The notes under the pieces: model-generated
Told to the model about the DNA's origin: nothing
What the model saw: only the letters and a program-made list of their open reading frames with translations
The model's database searches: none
NCBI GenBank assembly: GCA_020055645.1
Contig: CM034548.1
Span: 30,864,201 to 30,928,200 of the forward strand
Source of the DNA: Tomocerus qinae
Taxonomy: Eukaryota > Arthropoda > Collembola > Entomobryomorpha > Tomoceridae
Length of the DNA: 64,000 bases
Direction: 5' to 3'
Position numbers and translations under genes: made by a program
Part shown: positions 47,901 to 62,900 of the stretch, one piece after another
Position numbering within the stretch: position 1 is the first letter of the stretch
Layout: every line of letters begins with the position of its first letter

Positions 47901-50900
47901 AGACACACCAGAAAAATTTACAAACTAAAGAGAAAATCTATGGAGATTTTCTAATAGTGAAAGCCACCCATCTGGCACCCTAAAAAAGAATTAACGAACT
48001 AAAAAGAAAATCTCTAGATTTCTGACAATGCACAACGCCCTCTAGGCACACCAAAAAAATTTACAAACTAAAGAGAAAATCTATGGAGATTTTCTAATAG
48101 TGAAAGCCACCCATCTGGCACCCTAAAAAAGAATTAACGAACTAAAAAGAAAATCTCTAGATTTTCTGATATTGCACCTACGCCCTCTAGGCACAACAAA
48201 AAAATTTACAAACTAAAGAGAAAATCTATGGAGATTTTCTAATAGTGAAAGCCACCCATCTGGCACCCTAAAAAAGTTTTACAAACGAAAACGAAAATCT
48301 CTGGATTTTCTGACAATGCACAACGCCCTCTAGGCACTCCAAACAAACTTACAAACTAAAGAGAAAATCTATGGAGATTTTCTAATATTGAAAGCCACCC
48401 ATCTGGCACCCTAAAAAAGTACTTACGAACGAAAACGAAATTCTCTGGACTTTCTGACAATGCACAACGCCCACTAGGCACAACAAAAAAATTTACAAAC
48501 TAAAGAGAAAATCTATGGAGATTTTCTAATAGTGAAAGCCACACATCTGGGACCCTAAAAAAGAACTTACGAACTAAAAAGAAAATCTTTGTAGATTTTC
48601 TAAATTGCACAACGCCCACTTGGCACATTTAAAAAAAGGCTATTTCTATTCCTATCCTAAGTTGCCCACCGTCGTCCCCTTACCCCTTCCAACTAATACA
48701 ATAATTAAAATCTAAATAGAAAATCTTTGGAGATTTTCTAATAGTGAAAGCCACCCATCTGGCACCCTAAAATAGAACTTACGAACTAAAAAGAAAATCT
48801 CTAGATTTTCTGATAATGCACATCGCCCTCTAGGCACACCAAACAAACTTACAAACTAAAGAGAAAATCTATAGCGATTTTCTAATAGTGAAAGCCACCC
48901 TTCTGGCACACTAAAAAAGAATATACAAACTGTAAAGAAAAATCTTTGCAGATTTTCTAAATTGCACAACGCCCACTTGGCACTTTAAAAAAAGCCTATT
49001 TCTATTCCTATACTAAGTTGCCCACCGTCCTCCACGTACCCCTTCCAACTAAAAGAATAATTAAAAGCTAAATAGAAAATCTTTGGAGATTTTCTAATAG
49101 TGAAAGCCACCCATCTGGCACCCTAAAAAAGAACTTACGAACTAAAAAGAAAATCTCTAGATTTTCTGATAATGCACAACGCCCTTAAGACACACCAGAA
49201 AAATTTACAAACTAAAGAGAAAATCTATGGAGATTTTCTAATAGTGAAAGCCACCCATCTGGCACCCTAAAAAAGAATTTACGAACTAAAAAGAAAATCT
49301 CTAGATTTCTGACAATGCACAACGCCCTCTAGGCACACCAAACAAACTTACAAACTAAAGAGAAAATCTATAGCGATTTTCTAATAGTGAAAGCCACCCT
49401 TCTGGCACACTAAAAAAGAATATACAAACTGTAAAGAAAAATCTTTGCAGATTTTCTAAATTGCACAACGCCCACTTGGCACATTTAAAAAAAGCCTATT
49501 TCTATTCCTATCCTAAGTTGCCCACCGTCCTCCCCGTACCCTTTCCAACTAAAAAAATAATTAAAATCTAAATAGGAAATCTTTGGAGATTTTCTAATAG
49601 TGAAAGCCACCCATCGGGCACCCTAAAAAAGAACTTACGAACTAAAAAGAAAATCTCTAGATTTTCTGATATTGCACAACGCCCTCTAGGCACACCAAAA
49701 AAATTTACAAACTAAAGAGAAAATCTATGGAGATTTTCTAATAGTGAAAGCCACCCATCTGGCACCCTAAAAAAGAAGTTACAAACTATAAAGAAAAATC
49801 TTTGCAGATTTTCTAAATTGCACAACGCCCACTTGGCACATTAAAGTAGCCTATTTCTATTCCTATCCTAAGTTGCCCACCGTCCTCCCCGTACCCCTTC
49901 CAACTAAGAGAATAATTAAAATCTAAATAGAAAATCTTTGGAGATTTTCTAATAGTGAAAGCCACCCATCTGGCACCCTAAAAAAGAACTTACGAACTAA
50001 AAAGAAAATCTCTAGATTTTCTGATATCGCACAACGCCCTCTAGGCACACCAAACAAACTTACAAACTAAAGAGAAAATCTATGGAGATTTTCTAATAGT
50101 GAAAGCCACCCATCTGGCACAATAAAAAAGAATTTACGAACTAAAAAGAAAATCTCTAGATTTTTTGATATTGCAAAACCGCCTCTAGGCACACCAAAAA
50201 AATTTACAAACTAAAGAGAAAATCTATGGAGATTTTCTAATAGTGAAAGCGACCCATCTGGCACCCTAAAAAAGAATTAACGAACTAAAAAGAAAATCCC
50301 TAGATTTTCTGATAATGCACAACGCCCTAAAGACACACCAGAAAAATTTACAAACTAAAGAGAAAATCTATGGAGATTTTCTAATAGTGAAAGCCACCCA
50401 TCTGGCACCCTAAAAAAGAATTTACGAACTAAAAAGAAAATCTCTAGATTTCTGACAATGCACAACGACCTCTAGGCACACCAAACAAACTTACAAACTA
50501 AAGAGAAAATCTATAGCGATTTTCTAATAGTGAAAGCCACCCATCTGGCACCCTAAAAAAGAATTAACGAACTAAAAAGAAAATCTCTAGATTTTCTGAT
50601 ATTGCACCTACGCCCTCTAGGCACAACAAAAAAATTTACAAACTAAAGAGAAAATCTATGGAGATTTTCTAATAGTGAAAGCCACCCATCTGGCACCCCA
50701 AAAAAGTTTTACAAACGAAAACGAAAATCTCTGGATTTTCTGACAATGCACAACGCCCTCTAGGCACACCAAACAAACTTACAAACTAAAGAGAAAATCT
50801 ATGGAGATTTTCTAATAGTGAAAGCCACCCATCTGGCACCCTAAAAAAGAACTTACGAACTAAAAAGAAAATCTCTAGATTTTCTGATAATGCACAACGC

Positions 50901-53900
50901 CCTAAAGACACACCAGAAAAATTTACAAACTAAAGAGAAAATCTATGGAGATTTTCCAATAGTGAAAGCCACCCATCTGGCGCCCTAAAAAAGAATTTAC
51001 GAACTAAAAAGAAAATCTCTAGATTTCTGACAATGCACAACGCCCTCTAGGCACACCAAACAAACTTACAAACTAAAGAGAAAATCTATAGCGATTTTCT
51101 AATAGTGAAAGCCACCCTTCTGGCACACTAAAAAAGAAGTTACAAACTATAAAGAAAAATCTTTGCAGATTTTCTAAATTGCACAACGCCCACTTGGCAC
51201 TTTTAAAAAAAGCCTATTTCTATTCCTATCCTAAGTTGCCCACCGTCCTCCACGTACCCCTTCCAACTAAAAGAATAATTAAAAGCTAAATAGAAAATCT
51301 TTGGAGATTTTCTAATAGTGAAAGCCACCCATCTGGCACCCTAAAAAAGAACTTATGAACTAAAAAGAAAATCTCTAGATTTTCTGATAATGCACAACGC
51401 CCTAAAGACACACCAGAAAAATTTACAAACTAAAGAGAAAATCTATGGAGATTTTCTAATAGTGAAAGCCACCCATCTGGCACCCTAAAAAAGAATTTAC
51501 GAACTAAAAAGAAAATCTCTAGATTTTCTGATATCGCACAACGCCCTCTAGGCACACCAAACAAACTTACAAACTAAAGAGAAAATCTATAGCGATTTTC
51601 TAATAGTGAAAGCCACCCTTCTGGCACACTAAAAAAGAAGTTACAAACTATAAGGAAAAATCTTTGCAGATTTTCTAAATTGCACAACGCCCACTTGGCA
51701 CTTTTAAAAAAAGCCTATTTCTATTCCTATCCTAAGTTGCCCACCGTCCTCCACGTACCCCTTCCAACTAAAAGAATAATTAAAAGCTAAATAGAAAATC
51801 TTTGGAGATTTTCTAATAGTGAAAGCCACCCATCTGGCACCCTAAAAAAGAACTTACGAACTAAAAAGAAAATCTCTAGATTTTCTGATAATGCACAACG
51901 CCCTCTAGGCACACCAAAAAAATTTACAAACTAAAGAGAAAATCTATGGAGATTTTCTAATAGTGAAAGCCACCCATCTGGCACCCTAAAAAAGAAGTTA
52001 CAAACTATAAAGAAAAATCTTTGCAGATTTTCTAAATTGCACAACGCCCACTTGGCACATTAAAGTAGCCTATTTCTATTCCTATCCTAAGTTGCCCACC
52101 GTCCTCCCCGTACCCCTTCCAACTAAGAGAATAATTAAAATCTAAATAGAAAATCTTTGGAGATTTTCTAATAGTGAAAGAAACCTATCTGGCACCTTAA
52201 AAAAGAACTTACGACCTAAAAAGAAAATCTCTAGATTTTCTGATATCGCACAACGCCCTCTAGGCACACCAAACAAACTTACAAACTAAAGAGAAAATCT
52301 ATGGAGATTTTCTAATAGTGAAAGCCCCCCATCTGGCACAATAAAAAAGAATTTACGAACTAAAAAGAAAATCTCTAGATTTTCTGATATTGCACCTACG
52401 CCCTCTAGGCACAACAAAAAAATTTACAAACTAAAGAGAAAATCTATGGAGATTTTCTAATAGTGAAAGCGACCCATCTGGCACCCTAAAAAAGAATTAA
52501 CGAACTAAAAAGAAAATCTCTAGATTTTCTGATATTGCACCTACGCCCTCTAGGCACAACAAAAAAATTTACAAACTAAAGAGAAAATCTATGGAGATTT
52601 TCTAATAGTGAAAGCCACCCATCTGGCACCCTAAAAAAGTACTTACGAACGAAAACGAAATTCTCTGGATTTTCTGACAATGCACAACGCCCTCTAGGCA
52701 CAACAAAAAAATTTACAAACTAAAGAGAAAATCTATGGAGATTTTCTAATAGTGAAAGCCACACATCTGGGACCCTAAAAAAGAACTTACGAACTAAAAA
52801 GAAAATCTTTGTAGATTTTCTAAATTGCACAACGCCCACTTGGCACATTTTAAAAAAGGCTATTTCTATTCCTATCCTAAGTTGCCCACCGTCGTCCCCT
52901 TACCCCTTCCAACTAATACAATAATTAAAATCTAAATAGAAAATCTTTGGAGATTTTCTAATAGTGAAAGCCACCCATCTGGCACCCTAAAAAAGAACTT
53001 ACGAACTAAAAAGAAAATCCCTAGATTTTCTGATAATGCACAACGCCCTAAAGACACACCAGAAAAATTTACAAACTAAAGAGAAAATCTATGGAGATTT
53101 TCTAATAGTGAAAGCCACCCATCTGGCACCCTAAAAAAGAATTAACGAACTAAAAAGAAAATCTCTAGATTTCTGACAATGCACAACGCCCTCTAGGCAC
53201 ACCAAAAAAATTTACAAACTAAAGAGAAAATCTATGGAGATTTTCTAATAGTGAAAGCCACCCATCTGGCACCCTAAAGAATTAACGAACTAAAAAGAAA
53301 ATCTCTAGATTTTCTGATATTGCACCTACGCCCTCTAGGCACAACAAAAATATTTACAAACTAAAGAGAAAATCTATGGAGATTTTCTAATAGTGAAAGC
53401 CACCCATCTGGCACCCCAAAAAAGTTTTACAAACGAAAACGAAAATCTCTGGATTTTCTGACAATGCACAACGCCCTCTAGGCACTCCAAACAAACTTAC
53501 AAACTAAAGAGAAAATCTATGGAGATTTTCCAATAGTGAAAGCCACTCATCTGGCACCCTAAAAAAGAATTTACGAACTAAAAAGAAAATCTCTAGATTT
53601 CTGACAATGCACAACGCCTTCTAGGCACACCAAACAAACTTACAAACTAAAGAGAAAATCTATGGAGATTTTCTAATAGTGAAAGCCACTTATCTGGCAC
53701 ACTAAAAAAGAAGTTACAAACTATAAGGAAAAATCTTTGCAGATTTTCTAAATTGCACAACGCCCACTTGGCACTTTTAAAAAAAGCCTATTTCTATTCC
53801 TATCCTAAGTTGCCCACCGTCCTCCACGTACCCCTTCCAACTAAAAGAATAATTAAAAGCTAAATAGAAAATCTTTGGAGATTTTCTAATAGTGAAAGCC

Positions 53901-56900
53901 ACCCATCTGGCACCCTAAAAAAGAACTTACGAACTAAAAAGAAAATCTCTAGATTTTCTGATAATGCACAACGCCCTTAAGACACACCAGAAAAATTTAC
54001 AAACTAAAGAGAAAATCTATGGAGATTTTCTAATAGTGAAAGCCACCCATCTGGCACCCTAAAAAAGTTTTACAAACGAAAACGAAAATCTCTGGATTTT
54101 CTGACAATGCACAACGCCCTCTAGGCACTCCAAACAAACTTACAAACTAAAGAGAAAATCTATGGAGATTTTCCAATAGTGAAAGCCACTCATCTGGCAC
54201 CCTAAAAAAGAATTTACGAACTAAAAAGAAAATCTCTAGATTTTCTGACAATGCACAACGCCCTCTAGGCACACCAAAAAAATTTACAAACTAAAGAGAA
54301 AATCTATGGAGATTTTCTAATAGTGAAAGCCACCCATCTGGCACCCTAAAAATAAAGTTACAAACTATAAGGAAAAATCTTTGCAGATTTTCTAAATTGC
54401 ACAACGCCCACTTGGCACTTTTAAAAAAAGCCTATTTCTATTCCTATCCTAAGTTGCCCACCGTCCTCCACGTACCACTTCCAACTAAAAGAATAATTAA
54501 AAGCTAAATAGAAAATCTTTGGAGATTTTCTAATAGTGAAAGCCACCCATCTGGCACCCTAAAATAGAACTTACGAACTAAAAAGAAAATCTGTAGATTT
54601 TCTGATAATGCACAACGCCCTAAAGACACACCAGAAAAATTTACAAACTAAAGAGAAAATCTATGGAGATTTTCTAATAGTGAAAGCCACCCATCTGGCA
54701 CCCTAAAAAAGAATTTACGAACTTAAAAGAAAATCTCTAGATTTCTGACAATGCACAACGCCCTCTAGGCACACCAAACAAACTTACAAACTAAAGAGAA
54801 AATATATAGCGATTTTCTAATAGTGAAAGCCACCCTTCTGGCATACTAAAAAAGAAGTTACAAACTGTAAAGAAAAATCTTTGTAGATTTTCTAAATTGC
54901 ACAACGCCCACTTGGCACTTTTAAAAAAAGCCTATTTCTATTCCTATCCTAAGTTGCCCACCGTCCTCCACGTACCCCTTCCAACTAAAAGAATAATTAA
55001 AAGCTAAATAGAAAATCTTTGGAGATTTTCTAATAGTGAAAGCCACCCATCTGGCACCCTAAAAAAGAACTTACGAACTAAAAAGAAAATCTCTAGATTT
55101 TCTGATAATGCACAACGCCCTCTAGGCACACCAGAAAAATTTACAAACTAAAGAGAAGATCTATGGAGATTTTCTAATAGTGAAAGCCACCCATCTGGCA
55201 CACTAAAAGAGAAGTTACAAACTATAAAGAAAAATCTTTGCAGATTTTCTAAATTGCACAACGCCCACTTGGCACTTTTAAAAAAAGCCTATTTCTATTC
55301 CTATCCTAAGTTGCCCACCGTCCTCCCCGTACCCCTTCCATCTAAAAGAATAATTAAAAGATAAATAGAAAATCTTTGGAGATTTTCTAATAGTGAAAGC
55401 CACCCATCTGGCACCTTAAAAAAGAACTTATGAACTAAAAAGAAAATCTCTAGATTTTCTGATATCGCACAACGCCCTCTAGGCACACCAAACAAACTTA
55501 CAAACTAAAGAGAAAATCTATGGAGATTTTCTAATAGTGAAAGCCACCCATCTGGCACAATAAAAAAGAATTTACGAACTAAAAAGAAAATCTCTAGATT
55601 TTTTGATATTGCAAAACCGCCTCTAGGCACACCAAAAAAATTTACAAACTAAAGAGAAAATCTATGGAGATTTTCTAATAGTGAAAGCGACCCATCTGGC
55701 ACCCTAAAAAAGAATTAACGAACTAAAAAGAAAATCTCTAGATTTTCTGATATTGCACAACGCCCTCTAGGCACACCAAAAAAACTTACAAACTACAGAG
55801 AAGATCTATGGAGATTTTCTAATAGTGAAAGCCACCCATCTGGCACCCTAAAAAAGTACTTACGAACGAAAACGAAAATCTCTGGATTTTCTGACAATGC
55901 ACAACGCCCTCTAGGCACAACAAAAAAATTTACAAACTAAAGAGAAAATCTATGGAGATTTTCTAATAGTGAAAGCCACACATCTGGGACCCTAAAAAAG
56001 AACTTACGAACTAAAAAGAAAATCTTTGTAGATTTTCTAAATTGCACAACGCCCACTTGGCACATTTTAAAAAAGGCTATTTCTATTCCTATACTAAGTT
56101 GCCCACCGTCCTCCCCGTACCCCTTCCAACTAAAAGAATAATTAAAATCTAAATAGAAAATCTTTGGAGATTTTCTAATAGTGAAAGCCACCCATCTGGC
56201 ACCCTAAAAAAGAACTTATGAACTAAAAAGAAAATCTCTAGATTTTCTGATAATGCACAACGCGCTAGAGACACACCAGAAAAATTTACAAACTAAAGAG
56301 AAAATCTATGGAGATTTTCTAATAGTGAAAGCCACCCATCTGGCACCCTAAAAAATAATTTACGAACTAAATAGAAAATCTCTAGATTTTCTGATATTGC
56401 AAAACGCCCTCTAGGCACACCAAAAAAACTTACAAACTAAAGAGAAAATTTTTGGTGATTTTCTAATAGTGAAAGCCACCCATCTGGCACCCTAAAAAAG
56501 AACTTACGAACTAAAAAGAAAATCTCTAGATTTTCTGATATTGCATCTACGCCCTCTAGGCACAACAAAAAAATTTACAAACTAAAGAGAAAATCTATGG
56601 AGATTTTCTAATAGTGAAAGGCACCCATCTGGCACCCTAAAAAAGTTTTACAAACGAAAACGAAAATCTCTGGATTTTCTGACAATGCACAACTCCCTCT
56701 AGGCACTCCAAACAAACTTACAAACTAAAGAGAAAATCTATGGAGATTTTCTAATATTGAAAGCCACCCATCTGGCACCCTAAAAAAGTACTTAAGAACG
56801 AAAACGAAATTCTCTGGACTTTCTGACAATGCACAACGCCCAATAGGCACAACAAAAAAATTTACAAACTAAAGAGAAAATCTATGGAGATTTTCTAATA

Positions 56901-59900
56901 GTGAAAGCCACACATCTGGGACCCTAAAAAAGAACTTACGAACTAAAAAGAAAATCTTTGTAGATTTTCTAAATTGCACAACGCCCACTTGGCACATTTA
57001 AAAAAAGGCTATTTCTATTCCTATCCTAAGTTGCCCACCGTCGTCCCCTTACCCCTTCCAACTAATACAATAATTAAAATCTAAATAGAAAATCTTTGGA
57101 GATTTTCTAATAGTGAAAGCCACCCATCTGGCACCCTAAAATAGAACTTACGGACTAAAAAGAAAATCTCTAGATTTTCTGATAATGCACATCGCCCTCT
57201 AGGCACACCAAACAAACTTACAAACTAAAGAGAAAATCTATAGCGATTTTCTAATAGTGAAAGCCACCCTTCTGGCACACTAAAAAAGAAGTTACAAACT
57301 ATAAAGAAAAATCTTTGCAGATTTTCTAAATTGCACAACGCCCACTTGGCACTTTTAAAAAAAGCCTATTTCTATTCCTATCCTAAGTTGCCCACCGTCC
57401 TCCACGTACCCCTTCCAACTAAAAGAATAATTAAAAGCTAAATAGAAAATCTTTGGAGATTTTCTAATAGTGAAAGCCACCCATCTGGCACCGTAAAAAA
57501 GAACTTACGAACTAAAAAGAAAATCTCTAGATTTTCTGATAATGCACAACGCCCTAAAGACACACCAGAAAAATTTACAAACTAAAGAGAAAATCTATGG
57601 AGATTTTCTAATAGTGAAAGCCACCCATCTGGCACCCTAAAAAAGAATTTACGAACTAAAAAGAAAATCTCTAGATTTCTGACAATGCACAACGCCCTCT
57701 AGGCACACCAAACAAACTTACAAACTAAAGAGAAAATCTATAGCGATTTTCTAATAGTGAAAGCCACCCTTCTGGCACACTAAAAAAGAAGTTACAAACT
57801 ATAAAGAAAAATCTTTGCAGATTTTCTAAATTGCACAACGCCCACTTGGCACTTTTAAAAAAAGCCTATTTCTATTCCTATCCTAAGTTGCCCACCGTCC
57901 TCCACGTACCCCTTCCAACTAAAAGAATAATTAAAAGCTAAATAGAAAATCTTTGGAGATTTTCTAATAGTGAAAGCCACCCATCTGGCACCCTAAAAAA
58001 GAACTTACGAACTAAAAAGAAAATCTCTAGATTTTCTGATATTGCACAACGCCCTCTAGGCACACCAAAAAAATTTACAAACTAAAGAGAAAATCTATGG
58101 AGATTTTCTAATAGTGAAAGCCACCCATCTGGCACCCTAAAAAAGAATTTACGAACTAAAAAGAAAATCTTTGTAGATTTTCTAAATTGCACAACGCCCA
58201 CTTGGCACATTTTATAAAAGCCTATTTCTATTCCTATCCTAAGTTGCCCACCGTCGTCCCCTTACCCCTTCCAACTAATACAATAATTAAAATCTAAATA
58301 GAAAATCTTTGGAGATTTTCTAATAGTGAAAGCCACCCATCTGGCACCATAAAATAGAACTTACGAACTAAAAAGAAAATCTCTAGATTTTCTGATAATG
58401 CACATCGCCCTCTAGGCACACCAAACAAACTTACAAACTAAAGAGAAAATCTATAGCGATTTTCTAATAGTGAAAGCCACCCTTCTGGCACACTAAAAAA
58501 GAATATACAAACTGTAAAGAAAAATCTTTGCAGATTTTCTAAATTGCACAACGCCCACTTGGCACTTTAAAAAAAGCCTATTTCTATTCCTATCCTAAGT
58601 TGCCCACCGTCCTCCACGTACCCCTTCCAACTAAAAGAATAATTAAAAGCTAAATAGAAAATCTTTGGAGATTTTCTAATAGTGAAAGCCACCCATCTGG
58701 CACCCTAAAAAAGAACTTACGAACTAAAAAGAAAATCTCTAGATTTTCTGATAATGCACAACGCCCTTAAGACACACCAGAAAAATTTACAAACTAAAGA
58801 GAAAATCTATGGAGATTTTCTAATAGTGAAAGCCACCCATCTGGCACCCTAAAAAAGAATTTACGAACTAAAAAGAAAATCTCTAGATTTTCTGACAATG
58901 CACAACGCCCTCTAGGCACACCAAACAAACTTACAAACTAAAGAGAAAATCTATAGCGATTTTCTAATAGTGAAAGCCACCCTTCTGGCACACTAAAAAA
59001 GAAGTTACAAACTATAAAGAAAAATCTTTGCAGATTTTCTAAATTGCACAACGCCCACTTGGCACTTTTTAAAAAAGCCTATTTCTATTCCTATCCTAAG
59101 TTGTCCACCGTCCTCCCCGTACCCCTTCCAACTAAAAGAATAATTAAAAGCTAAATAGAAAATCTTTGGTGATTTTCTAATAGTGAAAGCCACCCATCTG
59201 GCACCCTAAAAAAGAACTTACGAACTAAAAAGAAAATCTCTAGATTTTCTGATATTGCACAACGCCCTCTAGGCACACCAAACAAACTTACAAACTAAAG
59301 AGAAAATCTACGGCGATTTTCTAATAGTGAAAGCCACCCATTTGGCACCCTAAAAAAGAAGTTACAAACTATAAAGAAAAATCTTTGCAGATTTTCTAAA
59401 TTGCACAACGCCCACTTGGCACATTAAAGTAGCCTATTTCTATTCCTATCCTAAGTTGCCCACCGTCCTCCCCGTACCCCTTCCAACTAAAAGAATAATT
59501 AAAATCTAAATAGAAAATCTTTGGAGATTTTCTAATAAAAAAACCTATCTGGCACCTTAAAAGAACTTACGACCTAAAAGAAAATCTCTAGATTTTCTGA
59601 CATCACCAACGCCCTCTAGGCACACCAAACAAACTTACAAACTAAAGAGAAAATCTATAGCGATTTTCTAATAGTGAAAACGCCCATCTGGCACAATAAA
59701 AAGAACTTACGAACTAAAAAGAAAATCTCTAGATTTTCTGATATTGCAAAACCGCCTCTAGGCACACCAAAAAGATTTACAAACTAAAGAGAAAATCTAT
59801 GGAGATTTTCTAATAGTAAAAGCCACCCATCTGGAACCCTAAAAAAGAATTTACGAACTAAAAAGAAAATCTCTAGATTTTCTGATATCGCACAACGCCC

Positions 59901-62900
59901 TCTAGGAACACCAAAAAAACTTACAAACTAAAGAGAAAATCTATGGAGATTTTCTAATAGTGAAAGCCACCCATCTGGCACCCTAAAAAAGAACTTACAA
60001 ACTAAAAAGGAAATCTCTAGATATTCTGATAATGCACAACGCCCTCTAGGCACACAAAAAAACTTACCAACTAAATAGAAAATCTATGGAGATTTTCTAA
60101 TAGTGAAAGCCACCCATCTGGCACCCTAAAAAAGAATTTACGAACTAAAAAGAAAATCTTTGTAGATTTTCTAAATTGCACAACGCCCACTTGGCACATT
60201 TTATAAAAGCCTATTTCTATTCCTATCCTAAGTTGCCCACCGTCCTCCACGTACCCCTTCCAACTAAAAGAATAATTAAAAGCTAAATAGAAAATCTTTG
60301 GAGATTTTCTAATAGTGAAAGCCACCCATCTGGCACCCTAAAAAAGAACTTACGAACTAAAAAGAAAATCTCTAGATTTTCTGATAATGCACAACGCCCT
60401 AAAGACACACCAGAAAAATTTACAAACTAAAGAGAAAATCTATGGAGATTTTCTAATAGTGAAAGCCACCCATCTGGCACCCTAAAAAAGAATTTACGAA
60501 CTAAAAAGAAAATCTCTAGATTTTCTGACAATGCACAACGCCCTCTAGGCACACCAAAAAAATTTACAAACTAAAGAGAAAATCTATGGAGATTTTCTAA
60601 TAGTGAAAGCCACCCATCTGGCACCCTAAAAGAATTAACGAACTAAAAACAAAATCTCTAGATTTTCTGATATTGCACAACGCCCTCTAGGCACACCAAA
60701 AAAAATTTACAAACTAAAGAGAAAATCTGTGGAGATTTTCTAATAGTGAAAGCCACCCATCTGGCACCCTAAAAAAGTACTTTTGAACGAAAACGAAAAT
60801 CTCTGGATTTTCTGATATTGCAAAATGCCCTCTAGGCACACCAAAAAAACTTACAAACTAAAGAGAAAATCTTTGGTGATTTTCTAATAGTGAAAGCCAC
60901 CCATCGGGCACCCTAAAAAAGAACTTACGAACTAAAAACGAAATATCTCTGGACTATTCTGACAATGCACAACGCCCTCTAGGCACACCAAAAAAACTTA
61001 CAAACTAAAGACAAAATCTATGGAGATTTTCTAATAGAAAGCCACCCATCTGGGACCCTAAAAGAACTTACAAACTAAAAAGAAAATCTTTGTAGATTTT
61101 CTAAATTGCACAACGCCCATTTGGCACATTTAAAAAAAGGCTATTTCTATTCCTATCCTAAGTTGCCCACCGTCGTCCCCTTACCCCTTCCAACTAATAC
61201 AATAATTAAAATCTAAATAGAAAATCTTTGGAGATTTTCTAATAGTGAAAGCCACCCATCTGGCACCCTAAAATAGAACTTACGAACTAAAAAGAAAATC
61301 TCTAGATTTTCTGATAATGCACATCGCCCTCTAGGCACACCAAACAAACTTACAAACTAAAGAGAAAATCTATAGCGATTTTCTAATAGTGAAAGCCACA
61401 CATCTGGCACCCTAAAAAAGAAGTTACAAACTATAAAGAAAAATCTTTGCAGATTTTCTAAATTGCACAACGCCCACTTGGCACTTTTAAAAAAAGCCTA
61501 TTTCTATTCCTATCCTAAGTTGCCCACCGTCCTCCCCGTACCCCTTCCAACTAAAAGAATAATTAACAAACTAAAGAGAAAATCTATGGAGATTTTCTAA
61601 TAGTGAAAGCCACCCATCTGGCACCCTAAAAAAGAACTTACGAACTAAAAAGAAAATCTCTAGATTTTCTGATATTGCACAACGCCCTCTAGGCACACCA
61701 AAAAAATTTACAAACTAAAGAGAAAATCTATGGAGATTTTCTAATAGTGAAAGCCACTTATCTGGCACACTAAAAAAGAAGTTACAAACTATAAGGAAAA
61801 ATCTTTGCAGATTTTCTAAATTGCACAACGCCCACTTGGCACTTTTAAAAAAAGCCTATTTCTATTCCTATCCTAAGTTGCCCACCGTCCTCCCCGTACC
61901 CCTTCCAACTAAAAGAATAATTAAAATCTAAATAGAAAATCTTTGGAGATTTTCTAATAGTGAAAGCCACCCATCTGGCACCCTAAAAAAGAACTTACGA
62001 ACTAAAAAGAATATCTCTAGATATTCTGATAATGCACAACGCCCTCTAGGCACACCAAAAAAACTTACAAACTAAAGAGAAAATCTATGGAGATTTTCTA
62101 ATAGTGAAAGCCACCCATCTGGCACAATAAAAAAGAATTAACGAACTAAAAAGAAAATCCCTAGATTTTCTGATAATGCACAACGCCCTAAAGACACACC
62201 AGAAAAATTTACAAACTAAAGAGAAAATCTATGGAGATTTTCTAATAGTGAAAGCCACCCATCTGGCACCCTAAAAAATAATTTACGAACTAAAAAGAAA
62301 ATCTCTAGATTTTCTGATATTGCACAACGCCCTCTAGGCACACCAAAAAAACTTACAAACTACAGAGAAGATCTATGGAGATTTTCTAATAGTGAAAGCC
62401 ACCCATCTGGCACCCTAAAAAGAATTAACGAACTAAAAGAAAATCTCTAGATTTTCTGAAATTGCACAACGCCCTCTAGGCACAACAAAAAAATTTACAA
62501 ACTAAAGAGAAAATCTATGGAGATTTTCTAATAGTGAAAACCCACCCATCTGGCGCCCTAAAAAAGTTTTACAAACGAAAACGAAAATCTCTGGATTTTC
62601 TGACAATGCACAACGCCCTCTAGGCACACCAAACAAACTTACAAACTAAAGAGAAAATCTATGGAGATTTTCTAATAAAAAAAGCCACCCATCTGGCACC
62701 CTAAAAAAGTACTTACAAACTAAAAAGAATATCTCTAGATTTTCTGATAATGCACAACGCCCACTAGGCACACCAAAAAAATTTACAAACTAAAGACAAA
62801 ATCTATGGAGATTTTCTAATAGTGAAAGCCACCCATCTGGCACCCTAAAAAGAACTTACGAACTAAAAAGAAAATCTTTGTAGATTTTCTAAATTGCACA

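Noticed and set aside
34597..60325. Many 60-84-codon ORFs in the satellite such as MAFTIRKSPKIF... and MCQVGVVQFRKSTK...
   Set aside because: They are readings across C and A modules, recur with the satellite period and have no context of a gene.
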